A stretch of 64,000 nucleotides of DNA. Source: Takakia lepidozioides (Eukaryota; Streptophyta; Takakiopsida; Takakiales; Takakiaceae). The stretch spans positions 60,094,042 to 60,158,041 of the forward strand of contig CM060734.1 in assembly GCA_030704615.1 (NCBI GenBank), read 5' to 3'. Position numbers and translations under genes: made by a program. A model generated the notes under the pieces. It saw only the letters and a list, made by a program, of their open reading frames with translations, ran no database searches and was not told the origin of the DNA. Shown here in pieces: positions 22,642 to 32,578 of the stretch. Every line of letters begins with the position of its first letter. Within the stretch, counting starts at the first letter, position 1.

Positions 22642-22887
22642 TGGTGGATAGGTCCCTCTAACTCCAGATAGCTACAAGATGTAATAGCCACAACCGTACT
22701 AAGTCCTCTATCACTGTCCCTATTGTACTCAAACTCTAAAGACCAAGAGGCCGGGTACAAGAGTAGCCCCATCGTTAGTCGCCGTCTTGCAATCTGTGAA
22801 CTTGAGCCAGGATCTCGTGTGTTCAAGGTCTCCTAGTAGCTTGGCCTTGCATTTCTTGTTAGCCTCCCATAGTTGTATCCACTCCCA

Positions 22888-23036
22888 CTATCCAATGCAT
22901 TGTGGACATAACCAATCCCCATCCGGAACCATCTCAAGAGGTGGAGTCAAGCATCCCATATGCCAACCTCTAGAGCATTGATCACACACCAGCATGGTGG
23001 CTGCCCCTTTAGCAGACCCACACAACATGCACCTCA
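22888..23036 (-). pseudogene. PHD finger at the C2 integrase C-terminus
   Basis: The last ~49 residues of the C2 pol read CMLCG, then CDQCSRGWHMGC, then GDWLCPQC. This is the full Cys4-His-Cys3 ligand set with the Trp before the last Cys pair, a PHD zinc finger. PHD fingers bind histone H3 tails. It takes the place that a chromodomain has in C1. It is in frame with the integrase C-terminus (22888-23520) and followed by a stop, so it is the natural protein end. Confidence 0.88.
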
Positions 23037-24440
23037 AACTTGCAGATACCACTGCCAGGTTTGGGTCACATGGCGCACAATTACGCACATGGTCCTTCCA
23101 AGTTATGCCATCCCGACCCTCCAAGACCAAGACGCCTGAGGGCAAGACCTCTCGAACCCTCAAAATAACACGTCCTGCAGTCACATCCAAGGTCGTAGGA
23201 GCAGTCTGCTGCAGATAGACATAGTCACCAGGATTGAATCTCCGAACCCCAGGACGATAGCCCCCACCACGTATGGTAGCATACCTCAACGTATCACGGT
23301 GTTGTGCAATGGCAAGGTTCTCGAAAGCCATGGGCATGACTTTCTTGAATAACTCTGCACGCTGCTCACATGCACGTGCCCACATGTCCGGATCATCAAG
23401 GTTAAGAACTGTAGCAGCTTCCCTGCGAATGGATGTAGGCAAATCCGGCTCTCGGCCAAAGAGAAGAAAGTATGGTGAGAAGGAGGCAAGTGATGCTTGC
23501 TTGCTGAACCTGTAGCCCATGGCTAACCAGGGTAACTGAAGGTCCCAATCTCCTAGGTTCCCTTCTGCAAGCCATACTTGCGCAAACCCCTCTTTACTGT
23601 CTGAACAACTCTCTCTGCCAAGCCATCGGTCTCAGGATGATCCCGAGAAGTGGTGCGGTGGTCTATCAAGGCCTTGTCACACAAAGCCTGAAACTCCCCC
23701 AAGAACTCTCTCCCTTGGTCCGTGAGTACCTCAGCTGGAACACCGAATCGGCTAAGCACACAATCCAAGAATGCATACGCAGCTCCCTCACTAGCCTTAT
23801 CAGGCAATAGAACCAACTCAATCCAATTGGAGAAGTGCTCCACCATCACCAACACGTACTTGTTGTGGCGCATGGTCAGTGGCAACGGCCATGCGAAGTC
23901 AAGACTCCACCTGTAGCCCAATCCCATGATCGGAAGAGGGTGCAATTGTGGAGTAGGGGCGTTGAATGAAGCACGCACCCTGTCACACACCATGCACCTA
24001 GCCACAAATTGTTGCACCTCTGTGTGCATACCACGCCACCAATACTGCCCCTGCAGTAGACTATGAGTGCGTCGCACCCCAAAATGTCCCAACTCCTCAT
24101 GGGCATGCCGCACTAACCGTGCCCGCTGTGTTGGGTGAGGCACAATCCTCACTCGACCATCCTCCCACATTCGGAGCAGGTGTGTCCCCTCCCACTTGAA
24201 CCTCTTGGCTCGTTGTAGGATCCGATCCCTCTCCTTGGCAGTCACAGTGGCTGCCGTGTCTCCAGTGCGAAGATAGTCCAACACAGCTGAATCCTCATGT
24301 ATATCTTTGGCGCCACCTTGCTCATTGCTGGCCTCAGGGTCCTCAGACACTTGATCCACAGTCATCCCTGTTGCAGGTCCAACCTGGCCTTCCGCTGCCA
24401 AGATACACAGAAATGCAGATGCATGCCATCCGGGCACCAT
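23037..24440 (-). pseudogene. C2 integrase
   Basis: The zinc finger shows HEELGHFGVRRTH and CMVCDRVRA. The catalytic core shows D in SLDFAWPLP, D in TDQGREFLG and E in TDGLAERVVQ. A frameshift near 23540 splits it. The second ORF (23520 on) carries SPYFLLFGREPDLP and the C-terminal RRFNPGDYVYLQQ and LEGRDGITWKDH. It continues directly into the PHD finger. Confidence 0.9.
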
Positions 24441-24499
24441 CTCCTCGTCCGTCTCACCATGCCACCGAACTCCAGTGTCATTCTACTGGCTCGTGCATG

Positions 24500-25868
24500 G
24501 ATTGTGACTCAACCCATCTGCATTGCGATTGATCAAACCCGGTCGATGCACCACCTGAAAGTCATACTCTTGAAGGATGAGTGCCCACCATGCAAGCTTC
24601 CCTGTAAGCTTGTCTGACTCCATCAACCACTTGAGTGGTTGGTGATCCGTGACAAGGGTGAAGAGATTGCCATATAGCTAGCACCTGAAGTGTGCCACGG
24701 CCCACACTGCAGCTAAGCATTCTCCCTCATATGAGCTATACTTAGACTCAGCAGCATTGTTTGAGCGGCTAGCGTAAGCCACTACGAACTCTCTTCCCTC
24801 ATCATCCACCTGTGTGAGCACCGCTCCAAGCCCCAACATGCTCCAATCCGTATGCAGCTGAAAAGGACGCCCCCTGATAGGTCGTCTCAAGATGGGCGCC
24901 GAGGTCAACCTCGCCTTGAGCTCTTGAAAAGCTTGTTCTTGCTCATCTTCCCACTGCCACTCCTGGTCCACCTTGGTCAGCTTGGTTAGAGCCTTTGCAA
25001 TGGCACTAAATCCCTTAACAAACCATCTATAATAGTTTGTTAATCCCATGAAAGTTCGAACTCGGCTCACATCCGTGGGGTGTGGAACCTGTGCAATGGA
25101 CTCTACCTTAGTCTGCTGTATCCCCAATCCTCCAGGATATATCATGTGACCCAGATACTCAATCTGGTTGTGGAAAAACTTGCACTTTCCCGGAGGTAAC
25201 TTCAATCCGTGCGCCCTCAAGCGCTCAAATACCCCCTGAAGGTGTCTCTCATGCTCTTCCACCATAGCACTAAAGATGATGATGTCATCTATGTAGCACC
25301 GAGCAAACTCCACCCCTGCTAGAATCCTGTCCATGACTCTTTGAAACTCTGTCGGAGCGTTCTTAAGCCCAAATGGTAAGAACCGCCACTGGTATAGGCA
25401 ATCATTCCCGTGCTCATTGATCCCCCAGAATGCCGTCTTTTGCTTATCCGCCTCCTTGATCGGCAACTGGTGATATCCGGATCGTAAATCCAACGTGCTA
25501 AAGACCTTGGCATGTCCAATGGCATCAAAGATCTCCTCTGGTGTTGGCATGGCATACCTATCGGACTTGGTCTGACGATTTACAGGCCGGTAATCACCGC
25601 ACATACGTCTCTCCGTCCAATTGCCAAAGACATCCTTCTTGGCTGGCATCACTGTGGCTGAAGCATACTCTCCCCCAGATAGCTCCACCAAACCAGCCTC
25701 CCAAAGGTCTTGAGTTCTCATCTGAATCAAGGACCTCTCCATGTCACTGTATCTATAGGGTCTCCGAAAAATTGGCGTGTCAGTAGCCAATTCAATGCGA
25801 ATCTCTTGACCCTTCAGTGCTCCTAAGTCCTTCAAACTGAAGGCAAAGCAGTTCCTGTAAGCCCTCAA
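24500..25868 (-). pseudogene. C2 reverse transcriptase and RNase H
   Basis: The fingers show RRMCGDYRPVNRQT, the palm STLDLRSGYHQLP, FGLKNAPTEFQRVM and the catalytic CYIDDIIIFS. RNase H starts FQLHTDWSMLGLGAVLTQ, so the first catalytic Asp is kept, and continues SSYEGECLAAVWAVAHF. An in-frame TAG at 24678-24680 breaks RNase H, which continues in the same frame with LVTDHQPLKWLM and RNADGLS to about 24500. Normal gypsy order. The RT is preceded by the linker after the methyltransferase. Confidence 0.92.
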
Positions 25869-25994
25869 GAACCGCCGTATACGTCGTCTCTCTCCTCCGG
25901 TGACTATAGGTCCAACATCAGGCTCCCAGTTGTCCTCCGTGACTGCAACCTTGAGTCCAGCAGGCTTAGAGGTAGAAGACGCGTCCCGTGGTTG

Positions 25995-27250
25995 CTATGT
26001 TGCAACCTCTTGAGCAGTGACCACTGCCTCCTCTGTCAGTGACAATGTCTCATCCTGCCCCATCATCCCATCCTTGAGGACCTCCTCAATCCGAGAAAAA
26101 TCCCCAAGCTGATCCATCACCGCCGCCTTGGCTGCCAACTCCTTCTGAACCTCAAGCACCTCCCACGTGTGCCATGGATGCGACCTGCACCTCGTGGTCC
26201 TCACCTGCTCGCCCCCACTCGCTGCCTGTACCGTCTCGGTAGGCAGGGAGACCATGAAGGGAAGTGTACTCCGTACTCTGCGCTGCTCAGCCATAGCCAA
26301 GCTGATAATCCAGGTCAAGCAATTGAGATCCATTGCTTGCCCCAACACCTGACGATGTGATGCCTCAGAAAGAGATGGCACCGCCATGGTACCAGTGGTA
26401 AAACCCATTGCCCGCTCGCGCTCGTCAGCATTGGGCTCCACTAATTGTTGCAACTGGCTATCCCACAAGAGGCCAGGTCCACCATCCCGAAAAGCATGGG
26501 ATCCTGGGAAGCTGAGCAGTGTAGGTAATGCTGCTCGTGGTTGACCCACCCTGTTGACCACTGCCACGGTCATCGTGTCTCACACGTTGAGACTGCCTCC
26601 TTGTGTCCAAAATGCTATCCACTGTGAGGTGTGTTGGCCGCTGCACCCCATCAAATGCACGCTTGAGCAGTGTGGGTGGCATCAAGTTAGTCCACCATAA
26701 CCGTGGACAATGAGCCCGTGATCCCACTGCAGCTGCATCCAGCAACACTGCTGACCCAAGCCACGACCGGACTTGATGCACACTGGCCATCACCCTAGCC
26801 CGAGAATCACCCATCAGTGGCACATTCTCCAAGATGTATGCTGGAGATACAGCTTGATGAAGCTGCAAGTGGCGCAAAACCCGCACCATCTCCCAAAATA
26901 GACCCGTCCTCGAGTCTCGCAATCCATTGCCATGCCCGGCTGATGAATGCCCTTGGCAGGGCCAACCTGCCACTACCAGATCAATGGAGCCAACCTGCTC
27001 CAAATCCTGCGCCCCCAGCAACGAAATGTCTGCTTACAAGGCTTGTTGGTATCCACGAACTGCAGACACTGGCAACAAATCAGGGTACTGCTGTACCATC
27101 TGAGCAACATGGCGCAGTGAGACGTGTCGTGCAGTCTCATCCCTCTCCACATACAGGTAACGTCGAACTCGTACACCTGCCTGCAGTACTGCGGCCAATC
27201 CAGTGCTGATCCCGCCAAACAAGTCCAGAAGGCATATGCCTTCATCCGGG
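25995..27250 (-). pseudogene. C5-cytosine DNA methyltransferase domain inside C2 pol
   Basis: Transfers methyl from S-adenosylmethionine to cytosine C5. Motifs in correct order on the minus strand: motif I LLDLFGGISTGLAAVL (27176-27231, cofactor loop); motif IV VAGWPCQGHSSAG (26937-26975) with the catalytic Cys of PCQ; motif VI YILENVPLMGD (26810-26842) with ENV; a motif VIII-like RAHCPRLWWTN (~26690-26725); and the late motifs NADERERAMGF (~26400-26440) and LGQAMDLNCLTW (~26315-26352). One TAA at 27034-27036 lies between motifs I and IV in the same frame, and a frameshift near 26520 precedes the last motifs. Without those it would be a complete catalytic domain. A linker (26285-25995) leads to RT. 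Reported relatives: methyltransferases in Ty3/gypsy elements of charophyte algae and in dinoflagellate retrotransposons (de Mendoza et al. 2018). Confidence 0.9.
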
Positions 27251-27807
27251 CAGTGCCATACAAGAGGTGTGGTATCCAATGGCGACAACTGAGGTGGTCC
27301 TGGTGCAATCACCGCACTCTCCTCTTCTCCTGACGGTACGAAGGCCTCTACCCAGGCTTGTTGCACCCGTCCATCAGCAGCCTGCTGCAAATCCTTGCTC
27401 GTACCCCACAATGGAGTGTGAGCAACCATGGCAGGCAACTCCGCCGTATCATGCATGTCATCCTGCTCTGCTGAAGGTGGCACATCCTCTGCATGGGCAT
27501 TGCCTTCCAGCAACTCTCCAGGCCAACTAACTGCAGCTGTAAAGGCGGCTAGTGTTGGCATCCTGCCCCGCTGGGCAGCCGCAATACCTCCAATAAATAT
27601 CACAGGGAGCTGTACACGACGACCCTCCCCTGACTGCCATCCAGGCCTATAAGAAGCTGACTCCTCCCAAAAATCCAGGGTGAAGCCCATGGGGTACAAC
27701 ACTGCCCCACCAACCAGGACATCGTACGAGACCGCGTCTGTCACAATGGCCTTGGCTCGCATCACTGAGCCATCTGTAGGGTGATCCGGCTGTAGTCCAA
27801 TGGCCAA
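27251..27807 (-). pseudogene. C2 pol segment between protease and methyltransferase
   Basis: In frame with the methyltransferase motif I. Reads AIVTDAVSYDVLVGGAVLYP and MGFTLDFWEESASYRPGW, then a low-complexity acidic/proline stretch. The first part looks like the post-protease segment of gypsy pol (compare VILGLPWF in C1). It is offset by a frameshift from the protease ORF at 27808. Confidence 0.7.
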
Positions 27808-27808
27808 C

Positions 27809-28372
27809 TCACCGTGTCATGCCCCGAGCCTGCTCTGATCCTCCCAAAGATGTCTGTATCTGGAAAGAACAAGGCTCCATATCCGCCTCCATGAGGCCCA
27901 AACGTGCAATAGCAGCTCTGCCCAACATCAGTGGCTGAGCTCCCGAGTCCAACAAGACCCGCAGTGGCCGGTACTTCTTACCTGCCGGTCCACTCAAAAT
28001 GAAAATGCCATCCTGGTTGTCTAACAAGACAACTCCAGGTGTCACCATGGCGCGCTCAAAGGCTGGCCTAGCTGGCAGCTCCGTCAACCTGACAGCTGCA
28101 GCTTGCCATGGCGCAGCCGTGGCAATCTTGACCCTCAAATCCGAGGATCCCTCTGCCACTACACCTTCCACTAACTCCGCAGAAGATGAAGTGACCTCCC
28201 CACTCTCACAGAGTGTTGCTGCTAGTCTGAACACTGCAGCTGGTCTTATCCCCGGCGTCGCAATCATGGTTGCTGAGAACAGTGGGGCTTGACACACAGA
28301 GGTGGCTGCCCCCAACAACACATCGGCTGCACTAGCCTTAGTAGCAAGTGTCAGTGATGCACGTGTAGGCAT
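27809..28372 (-). pseudogene. C2 aspartic protease region
   Basis: A 187-residue ORF whose C-terminal half carries RVLLDSGAQPLMLGRAAIA, the D-S-G active site of a retropepsin fold. The N-terminal half is Ala-rich and unrecognised, perhaps the end of gag. The ORF is cut at 28372 by the T2 LTR, so its true start is lost. Confidence 0.8.
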
Positions 28373-29208
28373 TTTTATGGGTTCTGTGGAGTCTGGGACT
28401 TAGACACTTCTATGGGTTCTGAGGGGTACCCTTAATTTTTTGAGATAGACCGTCACAGCCATACACAGCCCATCACAGTCAGTCACAGCCCGACATAGTC
28501 ATAGCCCGTCACAGCCATACACAGCCAGTCACAGCCCAACACAACCCGATACAGCCGTCACAGTCTGACACAGTCGCACAGTCAGTCACAGCTGTCACAG
28601 TCATAGGGAACGGTTATCATGACAGGGAACGACTGTGGGGAACAACATCTGCCGGGGAACATGTAATTCACGGAGGACGGTTAGTGAAGGAAAACGGTTA
28701 GAACAGCGCGTAAGGAGATAAAGCGGGCAGCGGAGACGAGAGGGGGGACTTTTTTGGGACGGAGATCACTCCTGGGGGAGGACTGAGATCGAAGGAAGGG
28801 AAGCTGGCGAGGAGGAAGGAGATACTATAGGACAGAGTTAGTACGAGATGTAGGATTACTTAGAGGGATAGATTAGAGAAGTTAGGACATCAGCATGTAT
28901 CCGATTATGATTAATCTGATTCTCATCCGATACAAACACCTTGTGTTGAGAGACTTGAGTGAAGCTGTGTATGAATGAAATCAGGGGGGCCCAAAGAAGC
29001 AATCTGACGCTTCAAAAGATACTTGGTCAAGATAAACAGGGAATATAAACTGATAAGGAATGTAATTGGAAACCCAACAATGATTCACTAGCTGCAGGTC
29101 ATGACTGATTGTTTCACGCGGGCTGAATGCTTAGAGATATCCAACTCTTCTATCTTGGAGTTTCCCCCTCGGATAGCGAAGGGATGGGTGAGTAAAAGCC
29201 GTGTGACA
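28373..29208 (+). repeat. 5' LTR of T2 (5' end lost or rearranged)
   Basis: Ends GCCGTGTGACA at 29208, as in the other T LTRs. The start TGTTAGAGG is missing. Instead TTTTATGGGTTCTG appears twice (28373 and near 28405), so the first bases are a small duplication at the junction with C2. A CACAGCC repeat block lies at 28450-28600. Confidence 0.8.
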
Positions 29209-29742
29209 TTTGGCGACCATACTGGGGAACTGAGTCATGAACAACCAGATGTGACAGGCATCTGGTGGGATCATGGTGGTTGGAGGATTAAAGAATTTGA
29301 TGTGAATCAAATTCCCTGTGGAACGAAGGAAGAAAGATTGTCCAAACAATTCTTTCAAAGGTTCTTGGAATTGCCAGACGGTTGTAAAGAAAATATTCTT
29401 AAGCGAGTGCATGATGCTGATCCGGAATGGGGTCTGGAGAAAGGAGTGATAAAGATTTATCAGGTAGCCTGTAGAGGAAGAGCACGGTGGTTACCAACAT
29501 TGGTTTATGTGATAGCCTTGCTATCTATTAAGCGGGTAGAGTTTGAAAGCTGGGAGGAAAGGAAAGTGAATGTTTACACTCATATGCATGAGGAGCTTGT
29601 ATTGGTAAAGAATTGGATTCCAAAGGATATCTTGTGGATCAAACTTACACCAAGAACAGCTTTTCAGACTTGTTTACCATATGGTTATAGAATTTTGGTT
29701 GTTGCCACACTAAAAGAAATGAAAGATATGGAACATGAGTGA
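29101..29742 (+). CDS. ORF0 of family T upstream of gag (T2)
   Basis: A 213-residue ORF whose ATG lies inside the LTR. The part conserved between T2 and T5 (58301-58996) reads GIWWDHGGWRIKEFDVNQ, LPDGCKENILKRV and VKNWIPKDILWIKLTPRT. I do not recognise a domain. T2 lacks ~75 bp present in T5 near its end, which changes the last residues. Ogre/Tat elements are known to carry an ORF before gag, and this could be the equivalent. The true start may be downstream of the LTR. Confidence 0.6.
   Translation: MTDCFTRAECLEISNSSILEFPPRIAKGWVSKSRVTFGDHTGELSHEQPDVTGIWWDHGGWRIKEFDVNQIPCGTKEERLSKQFFQRFLELPDGCKENILKRVHDADPEWGLEKGVIKIYQVACRGRARWLPTLVYVIALLSIKRVEFESWEERKVNVYTHMHEELVLVKNWIPKDILWIKLTPRTAFQTCLPYGYRILVVATLKEMKDMEHE
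29209..29228 (+). promoter_or_regulatory. Primer binding site of T2
   Basis: TTTGGCGACCATACTGGGGA directly follows the LTR. The TGGCGAC...GGGGA form recalls primer sites of plant Ogre/Tat elements (tRNA-Arg type), but the assignment needs a tRNA comparison. T5 has the same sequence at 58409-58428. Confidence 0.65.
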
Positions 29743-32578
29743 TGAAAGAGAAGCTAGACTCCAAAGATATTCAGCAAAAAGAGAAAGTTATCTGAAAGCT
29801 CATTATCCATACCTGTGGGAGAGAGGAATAGACATTGGGGAATCATTTGGACCTCTCACACCATTGAGATCAGGGAGTACATCACCTATACCAGAGGAGC
29901 TAGAGTTGGATACCACACCTTCTTTTTCTTTGCAAGAAAGATTAAGGGACTTGGCAGAGGAAGAAGATCAACCACGAGGTGAAAGATCTGAGGTACATCC
30001 CTGGATAAAAGATTTGGCAGAAATCTTTGATAAGAGTTGGCATGGAACACCAAGAGCAGGAACTCCAGTTTCGGGAGCAAAAGATGAGGATACAGAACCA
30101 GCGGAGAGTTCAAACTCTCCAACATTATTACAAAATAGTTACATGAGTGAAGAAGAAGAAAACCAAGGGCAGAACTTGGAAGATGAAAACAGGAAAAAGA
30201 AATTGGAAGATGAGGAATATAAAGAAGTAGACCCAGCAGCTGAGGTTGAGACTACAACCAGGACATCCCAACCCGTTGGACCTGGATCAAGTGGAGCACT
30301 TGGATCACAGGCCAACGAAGGTGTCGGCTCAGAGGGATCAGGCGAAAGACCTGGATCTGGCTCTGGGGGGACAGGGAGTGTGGAAAGTAGTGCAACTGAG
30401 GCTGGGAATACTGTGAATATAGAAAGGCCAGGAGCAGGAAGGGCTCAGGGGCCAGTAATTGGTGGAAGAACCACCACAAATACTACAGGTCCACAGGGAC
30501 CAGCATCAGCCAAAGGGCCAACAACTGTTAGGGGGCAGGGTGTAGGGTTGCAGATGGCGTTACAACCAATACGGGCTAAACCACCTTTTCCAATATATTC
30601 AGGGAAAGGGGATCCTGATGTACACATTAGCCAATTTGAGCACATGTGTATAGTGAACAATGAGAATGGCAATGATGCCAAGATGAGACTGTTTCCGTGT
30701 TCACTTATAAAGAAAGCCAGTGAATGGTATGCAAGATTCCCTGATAATCATTTCCTAACCTGGAATGGCTTGAGTACAGCGTTCCGAAATAGGTTCAGGA
30801 CCAGTAAAACTGAGGATGAAGTGTATGGGAGTTTACAACAGCTGAAGCAGAAGAAGCATGAAACTGTTGAAGAGTATATGGAGAAAATGGAGTTGATGAT
30901 GAAAAAGTTGGCTACTATACCAGCACCAGGATTGCAGAAGGCTTGGTTTGTGAATGGACTAAGGCCAGAGTTGCAAAAGAAAGTAGACATGTTACCCCAC
31001 AATACAGTGGAGGAGGCATTTGAAACAGCAAACAGAATTGAGCAGTTGGGAATGCTCAAGAAGGAGAAAAGAGATGAAGAGGACTCTGAGGATGAGTCAG
31101 AAGAAGAAGAGGAGATGGAGCATAAAAAGAAGAGTAAAAAGAAGGAAAAGATGAAGAGGGAAAATTATGAGAAGAGATTAGAAGAAATCTTGAAAAAGTA
31201 TGCCACAGAGGCTGCAACACATTGGAGGAAGGGTGTTTGGTGTGCAAAATGCCAGAATGAAGGCCACACCACTACTGAATGCCACATGAAGGAGAAACAT
31301 TGCACTATCTGTAAAATAGATAACCATTCTACTGAGAATTGTTACTACAACAGAAGAACAGCAGTAAGAGAGCCTAGGCAGGTAAGGGTGCATCAAGTGC
31401 AACCCCAGCCAAGAAGAAACAATGATCAAGACCACTATGGTAGGACAGGTGGTTATAACAATGGCATGGAAAGGAGAGGTAATCCAAGAGGGAATTACCA
31501 GGGACATCCCAGGGGTGGCTATCAGGGTAATCCAAGAGGGAATTACCAGCCAGGGAATCAGGATTACAGAAATAATCCCAGAACAGACCAAGGGCGAGGA
31601 CCCAATGGAGAAGAACTGTGTTACTATTGTAATCAGGCAGGACATCGTAAGGCGGCTTGTCCATTCTGGATCAGACACCAAAATGAGATGAGAGCTCCTG
31701 GGAATGAGGGGCCAGTAGTGGCAGCCCACATGGTTAGGCCATGTATTGTACCGGAAGTGAGTACAATGATAGTAACAAGAAGCAGAGCCAAATTAGTACC
31801 TCCAGTGAAAGATGAAGTTGTTGATAATGAAGATGGCAGTGATGTGCCTGAAGATGATGAGGCTTGGAGAGATGAGAAAGAACTGCACAAGGAAGTGGCG
31901 GATACCATACAGGAAATGCAGAAGAGTACTGATATTCCCATGGTAGACTCCTCAGACTCTGAAGGAGAAGAAGAAGTCAGTGAGGAAGAAGGAAAGAGGG
32001 AAGCTGCAGAAGTGCAGGGTAAGGAAGGGACATTGGCTGAAGTGATATGCCAGTCCAAAGTGGAAATTACCATTGGACAGCTATTAGCTGTGGCACCTTA
32101 TTGTAGACACAGGCTGTATCAAGCAATCAACAGGATTGCCCATTTGACAGAGAACATAGACCTGAACAGCAAGGTGACAAGTTATAATGTGAGGCCAGAA
32201 GGGCAAGAAACAGTCATGGATTTTGATGATTCTATGCCAGTTATCCAGTTGAGAATTGGAAGCACAGAGCTGGCAGATGTACTGATAGATGGAGGCTCTG
32301 GTGTGAATATCATGACAGACCAATTGAGGCAGAAGCTAGGTCTAAACAACATGAAACCAGCCCCATTTACAGTAACCATGGCAGACCAAAGGAGTGTACA
32401 GCCATTGGGATTGATCAGAGGAGTTAAAATCCAGATTCAAGAGATGATCTTTAAGATCACAGTAACTGTGTTGAAGATGAATGAAGTCCTGGAAGCTTAT
32501 TCCTTATTGTTGGGAAGACCATGGCTGAAACAGGCCAAGGTGTCTCATGATTGGAATTCACAGTTACTGACTGTGTAG
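29735..32578 (+). CDS. T2 gag and protease
   Basis: 947 residues. Residues 1-280 are acidic and low-complexity (Gly/Ser/Thr near 190-270). Residues ~281-441 are the retrotransposon gag domain (FPIYSGKGDPDVHISQFEHM, KKASEWYARFPDNHFLTWNG). A K/E-rich coiled stretch follows at ~450-490. There are three zinc knuckles: CAKCQNEGHTTTEC (~500), CTICKIDNHSTENC (~518) and CYYCNQAGHRKAAC (~627). Between the second and third is an RG/N-rich RNA-binding-like tract. The protease site VLIDGGSGVNIM is at ~848. The ORF overlaps ORF0 by 8 bases and ends at TAG 32576-32578. The same frame is open again directly afterwards. Confidence 0.93.
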   Translation: MSDEREARLQRYSAKRESYLKAHYPYLWERGIDIGESFGPLTPLRSGSTSPIPEELELDTTPSFSLQERLRDLAEEEDQPRGERSEVHPWIKDLAEIFDKSWHGTPRAGTPVSGAKDEDTEPAESSNSPTLLQNSYMSEEEENQGQNLEDENRKKKLEDEEYKEVDPAAEVETTTRTSQPVGPGSSGALGSQANEGVGSEGSGERPGSGSGGTGSVESSATEAGNTVNIERPGAGRAQGPVIGGRTTTNTTGPQGPASAKGPTTVRGQGVGLQMALQPIRAKPPFPIYSGKGDPDVHISQFEHMCIVNNENGNDAKMRLFPCSLIKKASEWYARFPDNHFLTWNGLSTAFRNRFRTSKTEDEVYGSLQQLKQKKHETVEEYMEKMELMMKKLATIPAPGLQKAWFVNGLRPELQKKVDMLPHNTVEEAFETANRIEQLGMLKKEKRDEEDSEDESEEEEEMEHKKKSKKKEKMKRENYEKRLEEILKKYATEAATHWRKGVWCAKCQNEGHTTTECHMKEKHCTICKIDNHSTENCYYNRRTAVREPRQVRVHQVQPQPRRNNDQDHYGRTGGYNNGMERRGNPRGNYQGHPRGGYQGNPRGNYQPGNQDYRNNPRTDQGRGPNGEELCYYCNQAGHRKAACPFWIRHQNEMRAPGNEGPVVAAHMVRPCIVPEVSTMIVTRSRAKLVPPVKDEVVDNEDGSDVPEDDEAWRDEKELHKEVADTIQEMQKSTDIPMVDSSDSEGEEEVSEEEGKREAAEVQGKEGTLAEVICQSKVEITIGQLLAVAPYCRHRLYQAINRIAHLTENIDLNSKVTSYNVRPEGQETVMDFDDSMPVIQLRIGSTELADVLIDGGSGVNIMTDQLRQKLGLNNMKPAPFTVTMADQRSVQPLGLIRGVKIQIQEMIFKITVTVLKMNEVLEAYSLLLGRPWLKQAKVSHDWNSQLLTV

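Larger units (their letters stand above)
22101..28372 (-). mobile_element. Ty3/gypsy element C2 with DNA methyltransferase and PHD finger
   Basis: Minus-strand order: protease (28372-27809), cytosine methyltransferase (about 27250-26285), linker, RT and RNase H (25868-24500), integrase (24440-23040), PHD finger (23036-22888), polypurine tract, 3' LTR. gag and the 5' LTR are missing: the element is cut at 28372 by the LTR of element T2. Stops and frameshifts occur near 27808, 27034, 26460, 24678 and 23540, so this copy is dead. Its GC content is clearly higher than that of the neighbouring elements. Confidence 0.9.
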
